DNA from: Wurfbainia villosa
Lineage: Eukaryota; Streptophyta; Magnoliopsida; Zingiberales; Zingiberaceae
Length of the DNA stretch: 64,000 bases
NCBI GenBank assembly: GCA_025175895.1
Contig: CM045991.1
Coordinates: forward strand, 77,363,174 to 77,427,173
Direction: 5' to 3'
A model generated the notes under the pieces. The model made no database searches, had not been told where the DNA came from, and saw only the letters and a list, made by a program, of their open reading frames with translations. Below, piece by piece: positions 11,940 to 22,521 of the stretch; the first letter of the stretch is position 1, and every line of letters starts with the position of its first letter. Both the position numbers and the translations under genes were made by a program.

Positions 11940-12340
11940 TTCTTGCCACCCAACCAAGAAGGAAGGAAGAGATCTAACCGGCCACCTTTCCTAGGAAGAA
12001 GAAGAACTCTTCCTAAAAGTTGCCGCCCACCTTCCTTCCATGCCTTGGCCGCCCAACCCAAAAGAGCCAAACCCTAATCCAATTAGGGTATCCTCCTTAG
12101 GGTTTCTTGCCGCCCAAGCATGGTGGAGAGAAGAGATCTAGGAGCTAGCCACCTCCAAGGAAGAAGACAAACTCCTCCACAAGTGGCTACCCACCTCCAT
12201 TCCCATCCATGGCCGCCCCCTAAGGAGCCAAAACCCTAATTAGGGTTTCCTCCTTAAGTTGCTTGCCGCCCAAGCAATGCTAGGCAAAACCCTAATTTCC
12301 TTAGCATCCATCATCAACCATTAAAACTTATTGCCGCCCA
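11940..12340 (-). repeat. Imperfect repeats in the solo LTR (transcribed part)
   Basis: On the minus strand, downstream of the TATA box, similar blocks recur several times: a gccgcccacctcc-type stretch, a gccgcccaa stretch, then an aaaccctaa stretch. They account for part of the extra length of this LTR over the A LTRs. Unit boundaries are loose, near 120-170 bases. Confidence 0.55.
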
Positions 12341-12354
12341 ACCCATAGCAACCC

Positions 12355-12361
12355 TTTTATA
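12355..12361 (-). promoter_or_regulatory. TATA box of the solo LTR
   Basis: TTTTATA on the plus strand is TATAAAA on the minus strand, in the ACTCTATAAAAGG context shared by all F1 LTRs. It lies directly downstream, in LTR sense, of the 16-copy 27-bp array. Confidence 0.7.
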
Positions 12362-12382
12362 GAGTTAGGGTTTAGGCCTTGG

Positions 12383-12817
12383 TTTAATCTCCACGGTCGG
12401 TTCTAGGGTTTTAATCTCAACCGTCGGATCTAGAGATTTAATCTCAACCGTCGGTTCTAGGGATTTAATCCCAACCGTCGGATCTAGAGATTTAATCTCA
12501 ACCGTCGGTTCTAGGGATTTAATCCCAACCGTCGGATCTAGAGATTTAATCTCAACCGTCAGTTCTAGGGTTTTAATCCTAACCATCGGATCTAGAGATT
12601 TAATCTCAACAGTCGGTTCTAGGGTTTTAATCCTAACCATCGGATCTAGAGATTTAATCTCAACCGTCGGTTCTAGGGTTTTAATCCTAACCATCGAATC
12701 TAGAGATTTAATCTCAACCGTCGGTTCTAGGGTTTTAATCCTAACCATCGGATCTAGAGATTTAATCTCAACCGTCGGTTCTAGGGTTTTAATCCCAACC
12801 GTTGGATCTAGAGATTT
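12383..12817 (-). repeat. 27-bp array, 16 copies, with 54-bp higher-order period
   Basis: Sixteen units, of which most alternate between two types: an A type with GGATCTAGAG and a B type with GGTTCTAGGG. In the open frame this shows as alternating LDPMVRIK and LEPTVEIK. Alternation gives a 54-bp higher-order unit not evident in the A or C LTRs. It is the longest array in the window. Confidence 0.93.
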
Positions 12818-13757
12818 ATTTTCCATCATTTGATCTAGACTTTATGAGGTTTATATTAGGCTACGATAGGGACCATGAAGAGGAGTTGGGTCTTGGCCAC
12901 CCGATGGATCGGAACCACACAAACTTGATCCATCAATGATGTTCCATTCCACTAGAGGATCATCATCGAACTACCTCACCAACCCCCATAAATTAATATG
13001 GGCTCCATATATTATTTGTACATCCATCTCCCCGTGTTTAAGATATCGAATGTCCATCAATTAATTGATTTACTGACCATCAATTAATTAACATCTAACT
13101 CCTCGAGTAGTACCACTCAACCTTATCATCATGTTGACTAAGTCAACCTGCAGGGTTTACATGATGAACCTTATGAGCTCCTGAAGGGGACATCATCAAC
13201 CTAATATATAGGACACGGTTTCCTCCTATAATCAACGGCACATCATGTAAATAATATCATTTCCCAACTTACCGGGCATATTGATTTAATCCATAGAAAT
13301 CTCACCCTCTGGTAAATCAAAGAAATAAATATTAAGTACATGTGCCCGTTATTATATCGGGATTAAGAGCATGTACAACATAATATCCGAGGTCCGATTC
13401 AATTATGTAGTCAGCACTAAATTGAATCACCTCTATGTCAGTCCTGCTCAATACACCTAAGTGTACTAGTGTAACTCTATGTTCAAGACAAAACAATACC
13501 AAGCTACACTACAACCATGCCAATGGTTTGTCCAAAACAATCTTGGTTGTGAGCCTTTACTTATATTCTACAAGAGACTGATAACATGATCTTCTGTGCC
13601 GCACCCAGGCACCATGTTATCTACAATGTAAAATATTAGACAATATGCACACATATATATAAATATAACGTGCAAACAATGATCATGTGATTCTTATTTC
13701 AAAATAAAGATGTTCATACAAAAGAGCTAGGCTTTCAGTATACATCCCAACAGTGGA

Positions 13758-14150
13758 GCCATAGTATGGAGGAGTGTCAAGCAGAAATGCGTGGCAGACT
13801 CTACCATAGAAGTTGAGTATGTGGCAGCCTCTGAGGCAGCCAAGGAAGTTGTATGACTTAGGAACTTCTTGATGGACTTGGATGTGATTCCTGGTTTGCC
13901 CAGAACTATCACAATTTAGAGTGATAACAGTGGTGCAGTTGCAAACTCGAAAGAACCACGAGCCCATAAGGCGAGTAAACACATAGAGCGCAAGTATCAC
14001 CTGATACGAGAGATCGTAAAGCGAGGAGAAGTAGCTGTCGCCAAGATTGCATCAGAGGATAACCTCGGATCGATTCACTAAGGCCCTTCCAGCGAAAGCG
14101 TTTGATAGGCATGTGGAGGACATGGAGATAAGATGTATGGGAGTATGATG
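13758..14150 (+). pseudogene. Element A RNase H, 3' part
   Basis: Continues RNase H after the solo LTR: AIVWRSVKQKCVADST, EVEYVAAS, then FTKAL-like remains near 14070-14090. Stops replace Trp near 13854 and Tyr near 13917, and a frameshift lies near 14065 before the polypurine tract. Sister copies at 17219-17400 and 49740-50110 confirm the identity. Confidence 0.9.
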
Positions 14151-14170
14151 ACAGCATAGTCTTTTAGTAT

Positions 14171-14181
14171 AAGTGGGAGAT
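14171..14181 (+). other. Polypurine tract of element A
   Basis: AAGTGGGAGAT lies immediately before the 3' LTR TG. It is the expected primer for plus-strand DNA synthesis. The same tract precedes the 3' LTR of F at 50145-50155 and of C at 16997-17010 (minus). Confidence 0.85.
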
Positions 14182-16253
14182 TGTTGGAATTTATACTGAA
14201 AGCCTAGCTCTTTTGTATGAACATTTTTATTTTGAAATAAGAATCACATGATCATTGTTTGTACTTTATATTTATTATATGTGTGCATATTGTCTAATAC
14301 TTTACATTGTAGATAACATGGTGCTTTGTGTGGCACAGAAGATCATGTTATCAGTCCCTTGTAGAATATAAGTAGAGGCTCACAACCAAGATGGTTTTGG
14401 ACAAACTATTGGCATGGTTGTAGTGTAGCTTGGTATTGCTTTATCTTGAACATAGAGTTACACTAGTACACTTAGGTGTATTGAGCAGGACCGACATAGA
14501 GGTGATTCAATTTATTGCTGACTACATAATTGAATCGGACCTCGGATATTATGTTGTACATGCTCTTAATCCCGATATAATAACGGGCACATGTACTTAG
14601 TATTTATTTCTTTGATTTACCAAAGGGTGAGATTTAAATGGATTAAATCAATATGCCCGGTAAGTTGGGAAATGATATTATTTACATGGTGTGCCATTAA
14701 TTATAGGAGGAAACCGTGTCCTATATATTAGCTTGATGATGTCCCCTTGAGGAGCTCTTAAGGTTCATCATGTAAACCCTGCAGGTTGACTTAGTCAACA
14801 TGATGATAAGGTTGAGTGGTACTACTCGAGGAGTTAGATGTTAATTGATTGATGGTCAGTAAATCAATTAATTGACGAACATTCGATATCTTAAACATGG
14901 GGAGATGGATGTACAAATAATGTATGGAGCCCATATTAATTTATGGGGGTTGGTGAGGTAATTCAATGATGATCCTCTAGTGGAATGGAACATCATTGAT
15001 GGATCAAGTTTGTGTGGTTCCGATCCATCGGGTGGCCAAGATCCAACTCCTCCTCATGGTCCCTATCGTAGACTAATATAATCCTCAAGAAGCCTAGATC
15101 CAATGATGGAAAACAAAACTCTAGATCCGACGGTGGAGATTAAATCTCTAGATCCGACGGTGGAGATTAAATCTCTAGATGCGACGGTTGAGATTAAATT
15201 TCTAGATCCGACGGTTGAGATTAAATCCCTAGATCCGACAGTTGAGATTAAATCTCTAGATCTGACGGTTGAGATTAAATCCCTAGATCCGACGGTGGAG
15301 ATTAAATCCCTAGATCCGACGATTGAGATTAAATCTTTAGATCCGACGGTTGAGATTAAATCTCTAGATCCGACGGTTGAGATTAAATCCCTAGAACCAA
15401 CGGTGGAGATTAAAACAAGGCTTAAGCCTAACTCTATAAAAGGAGGCTTTAGTGGGTTGGTTTTGGAGATTAGGGTTTTGCCTATCATAAGCTTGGGCGA
15501 CAAGAAACCCTAAGGAGATTAGGGTTTGGTTCCTTGGTTGGGCGGCTCAGGTTTGGAAGTTAAAGTGGGAGGCAACAATAGGTCTTCTTCCTAAGGTGTT
15601 GCCGGCACCTATCTCTCTTCCCTCTACCTTGGTCGGCGGTCAACCTATTCCTCTTCTTTTCCTCTTGGCCTGCGGCACAAAGGAGCTAGGGATTGTTCCC
15701 TTGTTTGGTTCCTTTGTTGGCCATCATGTTCTCTCTTTTCTTGGGGCCGGCGGCATCAAGTCTTTGTGGCTTGGTGGTTGGCTCAAGCAAGAAGGGAAGG
15801 AGATTTCTTCTTTCTTTTGATTGAAGAAGATCTAGGAAGCTTCAACTTGTGGAGGATCTTCGCCCACACGAGGTCTACAAGGAGGTTAGGACATACGATA
15901 GAAGATCGAGAGGTATAAAAGTTTTACAAGTTTTATTATCGATCTTTGCATGTTCTTATTAATATGTTTGTATGTGTTGATTATACATGTCTACATCCAT
16001 ATGTATTTGTATAATCATGGACCCCGAAGATAAACACAAAAATCGGTTATCCGTCCATCGTCTCTTCCATGGCTAACCGACTAGAAGAGTTTTGTTGCTT
16101 GAACAACTAGTTTGTTCAAGCGATCGCTCAAGTCGTTAGCACGACGACGAATTGGTTGTGCTAAGGAAACTCATCCCATCCGGATTAGTTTTCATTAGTG
16201 AAAATTTTAATCCGGAGACATGGGAGCCAACGAGCCTCCGAGCAATGCCATCA
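14182..16253 (+). mobile_element. 3' LTR of element A
   Basis: 2072 bases from TGTTGGAATTTATACTG to CAATGCCATCA. It has an 11-copy 27-bp array (15120-15416), TATAAAA at 15435-15441, and the U5 hairpin with arms GCTTGAACAA and TTGTTCAAGC and loop CTAGT at 16097-16121. A U3 inverted repeat with arms TTAATTGATT and AATCAATTAA is at 14841-14871. Confidence 0.94.
15120..15416 (+). repeat. 27-bp tandem array, 11 copies
   Basis: Same unit as at 5446-5715 with one more copy than the 5' LTR of the same element, so copy number changed by one unit since or during insertion. Confidence 0.95.
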
Positions 16254-16996
16254 TTGGCTCCATATATTATTTGTACATTTTCTCCCCATGTTTAAGATCT
16301 CGAATGTATGTTGATTAATTAATTGACTGACCATTAATTAATCAACAACAAACTCCTTGAGTAGTACCACTCAACCTTTACTAATGTCGGACCAAGTCCG
16401 CCTGTAGGATTTACAAGATGAACCTTATGAGTTCCTCAAGGGGACATCATCATCCTAATATATAGGACAGGGTTTTCTCCTATAATCAACGACACACCAT
16501 ATAAATAATATCATCTCCCTACTTACCGAGCCTATCGATTTAATCTATAAATCCCGCCCATTGGTAAATCAAAGAGATGAATACTAAGTATATGTGTTCA
16601 TTATTATATCGGGATTAAAAGTATGTACAATATAATATCTGAGGTCCGATTCGATTAAGTAGTCAGCAATAGATCGAATCACCTCTAAGTCGGTCCTGCT
16701 CAATACACACAAAGTGCACTAGTGTGATTTTATGGTCAAGACAAACCAATACCAAATCACACTACAACCATTTCGATGGTTTGTCCAAAGTCATCTCGGT
16801 TGTGAGTCTTTACTTATACTTTTCAAGGTGCCGATAACATGATCTCCCGTGTGACACCACACACCATGTTATCTACAATGTATAGTATTAGACAATATGC
16901 ATAACCATAAAAATATGCAAACAATGATCATGTGATTCTTATTTCAAAATAAAGATGTTCATACAAAAGATAGACTTTTCAGTATACATCCCTACA
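16254..16996 (-). mobile_element. F1 LTR shared by B and C, 5' part (minus sense)
   Basis: 16254-16258 is the right target duplication of element A. The LTR resumes at GGCTCCATATATTATTTG and ends CATCCCTACA at 16996, the reverse complement of the LTR start TGTAGGGATG. The element C polypurine tract follows at 16997-17010. Confidence 0.9.
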
Positions 16997-17020
16997 ATCT
17001 CCCACTTATACTAAAAGACT

Positions 17021-19006
17021 ATGTTGTCCTCAAACTGTCATACATCTGATCCCCATTCCCTCCACATGCCTATCAAAAGCTCTTGCCGGAAGGGCCTTAG
17101 TGAAAGGATCTGCTAGGTTATTCTCCGATGCAATCTTGGCCACAACAACTTCTCCTCTCTTTACGATTTCTCGTATCAGGTGGTACTTGCGCTCTATGTG
17201 CTTACTTGCCTTATGGGCTCATGGTTCCTTCGAGTTTGTAACTGCACTACTATTATCACAATACATTGTGATAGTTCTGGGCAAACCAGGAATCACATCC
17301 AAGTCCATCAGGAAGTTCCTGAGCCACACAGCTTCTTTGGCCGCCTCAGAGGCTGCTACATACTCAACTTCCATGGTGGAGTCCGCCACGCATTTCTGCT
17401 TGACACTCCTCCATACAATGGCTCCACCTCCCAAAGTAAACACAAAACCTGAGGTAGACTTACTATTATCCATATCAGATTGGAAGTCGGAATCCGTGTA
17501 ACCCACAGAGAGTAATTGGTCTGCCAAGTAAACCAGCATATAATCCCTAGTCCTTCTCAAGTACTTCAATATATGCTTTATCGCAGTCCAATGTCCCAGT
17601 CCTAGATTACTCTGATATTTGCTGCCCATGCCCACGGTAAAACAGATATCTGGTCTCATACATAGCATCGCATACATGAGGCTTCCTACTTTCGAAGCAT
17701 AAGGAACCACCTTCATCTCCTCTATCTCCTCAGATGATCTAGGACACATCTCCTTAGATAAAGGAACTCCATGCCTGGAAGGTAGAAAACCCTTCTTGGA
17801 GTTCTCCATGCTAAAACGATCCATAATCGTGTCTATGTATGAAGCTTTGGATAAGTACAACATCCTATTCCTGCGATCCCTTATAACCTTCATCCCAAGG
17901 ATGTGTCCCACTTCTCCCAAGTCCTTCATATCAAACTGTTTGGACAACCATACCCTTATGACTGATAACACCTTGATATTGTTGTCAATCAACAAAATGT
18001 CATCTACGTATAGTATAAGAAATACCACTACGTTTCCATCACATCTATTGTATACACAAGACTCATCCAGACTTTGAATAAATCCATAAGACTGGATTAC
18101 CTCATCAAAGCGGATGTTCCACGATCTCGAAGCTTGCTTCAATCCATAAATGGATCGATTAAGCTTACATATAAGATTCTCTTTGCCTTTAGCAATGAAT
18201 CCCTCTGGTTGCTTCATATAGATGTTTTCCTCAAGACTTCCATTAAGGAAAGCTGTCTTGACATCCATCTGCCACACCTCATAATCCATATGAGCTGCTA
18301 TGCATAAGAGAATTCAGAGAGACTTAAGCATGCCTACCGGCGAAAAGGTCTCCTCATAATCGATACTCTCTTTCTGAGTATACCCCTTCGCAACAAGCCT
18401 CGCTTTGAAGGTCTCAACCTTCCCATATATTCCTCTCTTTCTCTTGTAGATCCACTTGCATCCAATGGTTTTTACACCATCGGGTGGTTCTACTATCTCC
18501 CAGACCTGATTTGAATCCATAGATTCATTCTCAGCATTCATTGCACTTTGCCAAGATACTGCATCTTTATCTTGGATTGCCTCGTCATATGTCCAGGGAT
18601 CAGATTCATGTTCACCAGGGGCCAAATCAGAAGATTCTCCCAAGAACATGAATCTATCAGGTTGTCTCACAACCCTCCCACTACGACGAGGTATCACCTG
18701 TGTATCCTCTGTGACACGCGGTACAGTGACATGTGGTATATCCTCTTGTACCAGTGGTACTAAAGAAGTGACTTCCCCTTTTAATTCCTCCAGAATAATT
18801 TTACTCTTCGGCTTGTGGCTCATCACATAGTCTTCCACTAGAAATCTGGCATTCGTGCTAACGATCACCCTCTGATCTCTAGAACTATAAAACAAACCAC
18901 CCTTCGTTCCTTTAGGATACCCAACGAACATGCATACTTCTGTACGAGGTTCCAACTTACTAGCATCTGCCTTCACCACATGTGCTGGACTCCCCCATAT
19001 CCGAAT
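17021..19006 (-). pseudogene. Element C integrase tail, RT and RNase H (nearly open)
   Basis: The best-kept F1 pol segment in the window. On the minus strand, 18979-18314 holds the integrase C-terminus (GYPKGTKGGLFY) and the RT start (GCKWIYKRKRG, ETFSPVGMLKSL). 18289-17219 holds RT (WQMDVKTAFLNGS, YVDDILL) and RNase H (YTDSDFQSD, EVEYVAAS, MYCDNSSA). Both share one frame with stops only near 18311 and 17216; the RNase H tail continues to about 17030. All conserved acidic residues of RT and RNase H that I can locate are present. The segment is cut at 19006 by element D, and its upstream half (gag to integrase core) is not found in the window. Confidence 0.92.
19002..19006. repeat. Possible target site of element D (CGAAT)
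   Basis: CGAAT precedes the TG of the F2 LTR. No matching copy follows the second LTR at 28342, because F2 internal sequence continues there. Only the left half can be proposed. Confidence 0.4.
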
Positions 19007-20094
19007 TGTTAGTAATATATGAGAGATTTCCTAAGGCAATCGCCTTATGTATGAACCATTTATATGATAAATGAAGATTCACTATTTGAGTATACATGTT
19101 TAAATGTATTTGATTGGATCTTAAACTCATTTACTGAATGTCCACGATGCGATTCACAGCATGAGAGAATTTGTGATTGGATCACAACTAGTGAGTATCT
19201 CTACATGTGTAATTGTGATGTATCGGAATTATCCCTAGTCGATGAATTGATGGATTTGGACACCATCAATTCGCCGAGACTAGCACGAGGTATACTCCTT
19301 GGTGTATCCAAGCGGTGATTCTCACCGGGCCGGAGACATAGTGATGTCCGGAGTTAATCGTGGATGCTAGTTATGGTAACTAGTTCATTGGAGTGACCAA
19401 ACCGTGAAGACTTCATATGGTTCTCTCGCATATATAGATATGTCAATGAAGTTCTTACTGCGGGCTTAAGTGCGATGTTCCTTTGACTTGCGGTATTCAA
19501 GTCATCTTGATCATGGAGACTTATGCTTTGACATCTTAAGCAAACATCTCTAAGGAGATGTGGACCCGGATGATTGGGTATAAGTCGAAGTGATCAAGGT
19601 GTTTGAATAGCCTATAAAGGATTCACCACTGCGAGGAGATGTATACCCATGGCCTCTCGTCGGATTGTTACTAAAGTCTTTGGCCAAAGCATTACATGTT
19701 TAGAGTAAGGTACTCTTCGATACATGTGGAGTAACTAGAATCCGTAGGACGAGGAAATGATACTTGGGCTAGGTGTGACGTAGTCAGCCTAGTGGGGACT
19801 GACACAATAGACCATGTCCTGAACCAAGTGGGTATAAGATGAGTGAAGGGAATGGGGCACGATTCATTCGAGCTACTGAAGGGTTTCAGAAATAGTTCTG
19901 GATCAACCATTGATCTTTTCGGTTAATTGGGGATCATGATGTACTACTAGGTGCCACTCATGATCGTTCTATAATTAATGGTTAAATATAGACGGCCAAC
20001 ATAAACCGAGAACCTATTTGGTCACACGCACAACGAGTGTAATCCAAAGGATTTAAAACGAGCTTGAGAATGGGATTCTCAGACCGAGAGAAAC

Positions 20095-20323
20095 TATGTT
20101 TGGTTGGACCAAACATAAAGTGAGCATGAAATTGTTTCAGTCGCAATGGAAGCGTGGATGGGCAGTGTCTTATGAAGACATAATGGATGGACCAAAATGG
20201 TTTGGTTCTAATCCAATGGATGAGAATAAACCAAAGGGTTTGGTTTATATTAAACGAATGAACCAAAGGTTGGTTCGGTTCGTTTTAACTTAAAATAAAC
20301 CATCATGGTTTGGTTTATTTTAA
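20095..20323 (+). repeat. Array of five inverted repeats in F2 LTR
   Basis: Perfect arms: TATGTTTGGT with ACCAAACATA, loop TGG (20095-20117); ACCAAA with TTTGGT, loop ATGG (20191-20206); ATAAACCAAA with TTTGGTTTAT, loop GGG (20226-20248); GAACCAA with TTGGTTC, loop AGG (20260-20276); 13-base arms TTAAAATAAACCA and TGGTTTATTTTAA, loop of 8 (20290-20323). They end 70 bases before the TATA box. The set recurs at 27255-27483 and mostly at 54298-54525. Confidence 0.9.
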
Positions 20324-20393
20324 CTTATCTTAATGGAGCGGGTTAACGGGCTTTATGGATATGATCCATTAACCATTAAGAGAATTAGTTCTC

Positions 20394-20400
20394 TATAAAA
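20394..20400 (+). promoter_or_regulatory. TATA box of D 5' LTR
   Basis: TATAAAA in CTCTATAAAAGTGGGC. The same motif is kept at 27554-27560 and 54593-54599 in the other two F2 LTRs. Confidence 0.7.
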
Positions 20401-21231
20401 GTGGGCTTAAGGGATTGTTAAACCCTAACTAATCCAAACCCTAGCCCCCCCTTGAGTTGCCGCCCACTCCTTGGAGGAGTTAATCGGCGCCAACCCTAAA
20501 GCTGCCGCCGCCCAGCTTTGTGCCGCCGTCCAAGACCCTTGCCGGCGTCCAAGCTCCAGCCGGTGAACCTCCGGCGACCCTCCGGTGATCTCCTATAGGT
20601 TTGGCATCAAGGTGAGGCTTTTCTTTCCTTGGTTGGCCGGCGCCTATATCCTCCACCAAGCTGTCCAGTTTTCTGGACAGCTTCTTCTCCTCTCGTCGGA
20701 GCGTCGTTTGGACGACGGTTAGTGCTCCGACAGCGGCTAACTTACCGGGGATTTGATCTCCGGTAATCCTCTGAGGTGGAGGACGAAGGATTCGTCAAAC
20801 GGTTGACGAATACCTCTCCGGAGAAGCGAGTTTTGAGAACTCGTTTTGGATCCGAATTTGGATTCGGATCGTGATCATCTCTCGATCACGTCGTCTTCAA
20901 CACGAGGCTAGTAACCCGTACGAAGACGAAGCTCGTGACTTAGCGAAGTCATCCCGAGGAGCTCGGCGTGGAGACGGATAGAGACGATTCGTACGAGGAT
21001 CGTTCCGGTTGATGCCGTTCCCGCTACACGTCATACGGAAGGTATAACGTAGTTTAATTTCCTTTTATTGCAAATTTTAATTTACGGTTATGTCTACACT
21101 TGTTGTAATAGCATGCGTGTGTTGTGTGTGTTGTAATAAATATAGATTTATTAATTTTAATTGCTTCTGCTGTGCTCATGTTTACGAAACATGATCGAAC
21201 ACACACACGCCATGGTCTAAAACCCAACAAA

Positions 21232-21244
21232 GGGTATCAGAGCC
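21232..21244 (+). other. Primer-binding site of element D
   Basis: GGGTATCAGAGCC, two bases after the LTR end. The second and third F2 copies have TGGTATCAGAG at 28344 and 55434, complementary to initiator tRNA-Met. Confidence 0.85.
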
Positions 21245-22521
21245 CAAGTTGTGTTTCGACATAATCGTAAAAATGGTTTTGCGATAGTCATAATGTATTT
21301 CTGGAAGTTTTCTAAATTTTGGAAATTTAGAAGTATTTATGGAAATTTTTCAATTTTGGAAAGTCTAGAAGTATTTATGGAAATCTTCCACTTTTGGAAA
21401 GTTGGAAGTATTTATGGAAATTTATATTTTCCATAAATAAAATATTTGATTAGATTCTGGAAATTTGTTTCCTAATTTAATCATGATTTGATTTGGGAAA
21501 TCAAATCTTAAAATATTTAATTTCCATAAGTAGTTTTAAAGATTTAGGAAATTGGTTTCCTAAATAGATTTTCCTTAATCAAATAATTCCATGAATAAAA
21601 TATGTGATTAGATTTGGAAATTTGTTTCTAATTTAATTATGATTTGATTTGGAGAATCAAATCTTAAACATATTTTATTTCCATAAATAGTTATGACATA
21701 TAAGGAAATTATATACATGACATAATTGTATGCCATGTAATTGCATTAGATGCATAACATTATGCCATGCGTGTCGTGACATGTAGATGTATGACATGTA
21801 TGTCATGCCATGTAGATAATAGTTATTTGCATGCAAAGAGGATGAGACATAAAAACCCTTAATCAATATTAAAGCCTACACCTTCCATTAATATGGTTAG
21901 AACCAGAGTTCTGTTTCTTGCTTGGGTTGTTGGACTCTCTCCAAGCCCGGCTCGAACCTGAATATGTTCAAACCATGGAATAGTTTAATACTAATATGGT
22001 AAGAGTCAGAGGTCAATCATTAGCTTTGGTTGTTGGACTCTCTCCAAGCTGGGCTAATTGGTTGAATGCGCTCTAACCATATTAAAACTATGTCCTGATT
22101 AATGGGTTGGCTTTAACCTAGAGCATCGGTTTGTTGGACTCTCTCCAAGGTCGATGTAAAGGGAGGTGAAGTTGGGTGCTATGCATATGATGCATACTTG
22201 TTAATGTGTTAACAACCCGATGTATGTGTGAACATTCAATTAGTTGATAGCACATTGTGATAGTTGCATATACGGGATATGCAATCGGTATAGATGATAC
22301 CTACCGTCGTAGTTATGAATGGATTGTTGGACTCTCTCCAAGGTTGTTCATAACTATGATGGATATCAGCCCATTCGGAGATGGACCTACAATCTCCCGA
22401 AGTGATTTTGGGGTTTTTGAAATTCGAAAAATTAATGAGATTTATAAATGTATATTGATGCATTTTAAAATCATCTTTCTCATATATGCTCGTTTTGTAT
22501 TTCTAAGTTAATATATTGATC
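21245..22521 (+). other. F2 leader of element D with repeated hairpins
   Basis: About 1.3 kb without coding signal. 21290-21425 holds three near-copies of a roughly 45-base unit around GAAGTATTTATGGAAA. The 15-base hairpin TTGGACTCTCTCCAA occurs four times, at 21930-21944, 22033-22047, 22134-22148 and 22327-22341. The leader is shared with 28357-29684 and 55447-56714. Confidence 0.8.

Larger units (their letters stand above)
11153..13752 (-). mobile_element. F1 solo LTR nested in element A RNase H
   Basis: A 2600-base LTR in reverse sense. Its plus-strand left end TGTTGGCAATGTGC is the LTR 3' end in reverse complement, and its right end CATCCCAACA is the LTR start. A perfect 5-bp duplication shows it inserted as a full element and then lost its interior by LTR-LTR recombination. 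It is about 500 bases longer than the A LTRs: the 27-bp array is larger, and a region at 11900-12340 adds repeated segments of the form CCTAGGAAGAAGAAG and GCCGCCCA. Confidence 0.95.
4508..16253 (+). mobile_element. F1 element A, full-length copia element with nested solo LTR
   Basis: Two direct LTRs of 2066 and 2072 bases flank a primer-binding site, gag-PR-INT-RT-RH remains and a polypurine tract, in the copia order. The element sits inside an older minus-strand F1 LTR and carries a minus-strand solo LTR at 11153-13752. Without that insert it would be about 9.1 kb. The LTRs differ little by eye: one 27-bp unit, a roughly 20-base deletion after the TATA box, and scattered substitutions. The coding region nevertheless has several stops and frameshifts, so A either decayed quickly or was mobilised in trans when already defective. 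Confidence 0.95.
19007..21229 (+). mobile_element. 5' LTR of element D
   Basis: Starts TGTTAGTAATATATGAG and ends ACCCAACA. TATAAAA is at 20394-20400. Upstream of it, 20095-20323 holds five hairpin-forming inverted repeats on a TTTGGTT/AACCAAA core. Downstream the transcribed part is GC-rich with GCCGCC and CCGGCG stretches. Confidence 0.93.

Noticed and set aside
12383..12817. CRISPR-like array
   Set aside because: Units are directly adjacent without unique spacers, and the context is a plant LTR.
22257..22511. 84-codon frame in the F2 leader, also at 29357-29611
   Set aside because: Its conservation equals that of the surrounding non-coding leader and it overlaps a leader hairpin; no known domain. 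It is best explained as leader sequence.
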